From positions 620,001 through 684,000 of the forward strand of contig NZ_QLLL01000003.1 in the NCBI RefSeq assembly GCF_003259335.1: a stretch of 64,000 bases of DNA, given 5' to 3'. Of this stretch, positions 62,863-64,000 are shown one piece after another; position 1 is the first letter of the stretch, and every line of letters begins with the position of its first letter. The DNA is from Chitinophaga skermanii (GTDB lineage Bacteria > Bacteroidota > Bacteroidia > Chitinophagales > Chitinophagaceae). Below the pieces are notes generated by a model. It had not been told where the DNA came from and made no database searches. It saw only the letters and a program-made list of their open reading frames with translations. The translations under genes and the position numbers were made by a program.

Positions 62863-63597
62863 ATGAAAAAGTTAATTGCGTTTGTTTCCGTTTGCTGTTG
62901 CATGGGCAACATTGAAGTATCAGGGCAAAACAATAACAGTAATGCAGTAATGCCCGCTATCATGCAAAGCCAGTACCTACTGATGAACCCTAATAGGGCT
63001 TCATTGTATAATGGTCCTGTTTACACACAATATTTTGCAGATATTATTTACGAGGACAAATACCCTTATTTAGACGAGTGGCGTTGGAAGAATGGTTGTG
63101 TTGTTTACGACGGTCAAGCATTTGAAAACATCGAGATGAAATATGATATTGTTTTAGATGAACTCATCGCCATTTACAAAGATGACAAAACCATCATCCG
63201 CCTCGTTAAAAGCAAAGTGTCCTCTTTCCAATTCAGAGATCGTTTATTTGTAAACATGCCTGCCGGTAATGGCTTAAGTGGTGGATATTATGAAGAAATC
63301 TACAGCGGCCGCACCAAAGTATTGGTGAAATACCGTAAGACTTACAAACCCGGCATTATCGACCAAGATGAAGTTATTCACAAAATAGAAGATGAACCTA
63401 CTGTATATTATGTATTCTGGAAAGGTCAATACAGACCTGTACATAATGAACGTACCCTTTACCGCATGCTCGATGGGCATCGTAAAGAAGTGAAAGCGTT
63501 TGTTAAAGTGAATGCATTAGACGTGAAGGAGAATCTGAAACTTTCACTCCCAACGATCGCAAAATACTGCGACAATGATTTAAAAGAATCACGCTAG
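62863..63597 (+). CDS. Unknown exported protein
   Basis: I do not recognise the family. The ATG at 62863 gives a 244-residue product with a signal peptide (MKKLIAFVSVCCCMGNIEVS). The mature part is rich in Tyr and charged residues and looks mainly beta-stranded (YFADIIYEDKYPYLDEWRWK, YDIVLDELIAIYKDDKTI, VLVKYRKTYKPG, PTVYYVFWKGQYRPV). It is followed 26 bases later by an STN-domain gene on the same strand, so a joint envelope role is likely. No catalytic motif is visible. Confidence 0.75.
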   Translation: MKKLIAFVSVCCCMGNIEVSGQNNNSNAVMPAIMQSQYLLMNPNRASLYNGPVYTQYFADIIYEDKYPYLDEWRWKNGCVVYDGQAFENIEMKYDIVLDELIAIYKDDKTIIRLVKSKVSSFQFRDRLFVNMPAGNGLSGGYYEEIYSGRTKVLVKYRKTYKPGIIDQDEVIHKIEDEPTVYYVFWKGQYRPVHNERTLYRMLDGHRKEVKAFVKVNALDVKENLKLSLPTIAKYCDNDLKESR

Positions 63598-63623
63598 TAT
63601 ATATTCGTCCCCAATCGTAAAGC

Positions 63624-64000
63624 ATGAGAAAAATTTTAACCTTTTTCTTCATGTGCTTCTGTACGCATGCAGTAGCGCAGGAGAATATCCTATCCACCCC
63701 CGTGAATGTTTCGCTAGATAGTGCAAATATTCAGACGTTTGTTGAAACCATTGAACATCAAACTAATTGTTTCTTCTATTATGATGACTTGAAGTTTGAT
63801 AGTTTTTATGTGAAGATGCATGTTACTGATATGCCTTTACAACAGGTGTTAGACTTAGCATTTAAGAATACCGGGATTTATTATTCGGTAGATGAGCGCA
63901 AGTCGATATTCCTAACTGTTAACACCACCATTGCATTGGCATTGGGCGAGCAACCGCCAGCCGTTATTGTTAAATCCAAATACCTCCACAATAAATCCAA
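63624..64000 (+). CDS. STN-domain exported protein, cut by window edge
   Basis: An ATG at 63624 opens a frame that runs to the window end (125 codons). It has a signal peptide (MRKILTFFFMCFCTHAVAQ) followed by a secretin/TonB short N-terminal (STN) domain: VSLDSANIQTFVETIEHQT, FYYDDLKFDSFYVKMHVTDM and PLQQVLDLAFKNTGIYYSVD. In Bacteroidota this precedes either a TonB-dependent receptor or a carboxypeptidase-like surface protein; the missing part prevents a choice. It probably shares a transcript with the exported-protein gene just upstream. Confidence 0.85.
   Translation, partial: MRKILTFFFMCFCTHAVAQENILSTPVNVSLDSANIQTFVETIEHQTNCFFYYDDLKFDSFYVKMHVTDMPLQQVLDLAFKNTGIYYSVDERKSIFLTVNTTIALALGEQPPAVIVKSKYLHNKS

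Overview
The window looks like a chromosomal piece of a Bacteroidota genome, most likely family Chitinophagaceae. The evidence is: promoters of the TAnnTTTG type with weak or no Shine-Dalgarno signals; lipoprotein signal peptides; a type IX secretion (T9SS) C-terminal sorting domain; DUF3347, PCMD, DUF4260 and DUF3472 proteins; a secretin/TonB N-terminal (STN) domain protein; and HxlR and BlaI/BlaR pairs of the kind common in that phylum. I see no rRNA, CRISPR array, prophage or transposase gene.

Region by region. 1-3.8 kb (minus strand): a two-component system (OmpR-type regulator, sensor kinase), an unusually short efflux-adaptor-like lipoprotein and a carbohydrate porin, with an 11-bp-period TTTAA array in front of the adaptor that is a strong candidate for the regulator's binding site. 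3.9-6.6 kb: an ABC-F ATPase and a DUF3347 lipoprotein. 7.4-10.2 kb: thrS-infC, bracketed by two inverted copies of a ~130-150 bp hairpin-bearing repeat. 10.6-21.5 kb: accessory genes (MFS transporter, two serine hydrolases, HxlR regulator, cation diffusion facilitator, DUF3472 lipoprotein, serA-DUF4260, BlaI/BlaR-like pair). 21.7-43.4 kb: one 7,238-residue secreted protein with about 70 HYR-like repeats and a T9SS type-B sorting domain. 43.9-44.4 kb: rpmI-rplT, normally the direct continuation of thrS-infC, here separated from infC by about 33.7 kb.

44.4-52.1 kb is housekeeping: ispE, a bifunctional-nuclease-like protein, etfBA, a TPR protein and tilS, a rhomboid protease and rlmH, one tRNA-Arg(ACG), and a Bax-inhibitor-1 family protein. 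52.1-55.2 kb: a divergent Crp/DoxX pair, 11-bp-period tandem repeats, a glycosyltransferase and an unknown membrane protein. 55.4-57.4 kb is the most interesting cluster: a small secreted precursor with three consecutive EGKCG motifs, a DUF692 multinuclear-iron enzyme and its DUF2063 partner, the hallmark of bufferin/HvfA-type metal-binding RiPPs, with a hairpin attenuator between precursor and enzyme genes. 57.5-64 kb: a SIRT5-like sirtuin and S66 peptidase, a beta-barrel/PCMD pair, FUSC and MmcQ/YjbR proteins, an unknown exported protein, and the start of an STN-domain protein.

Metal handling recurs (two-component/adaptor locus, DUF3347, CDF exporter, EGKCG RiPP), as does cell-envelope work (porins, serine hydrolases, S66 peptidase, giant adhesin-like protein). 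All functions are read from sequence motifs and remembered family features; no database search was run.
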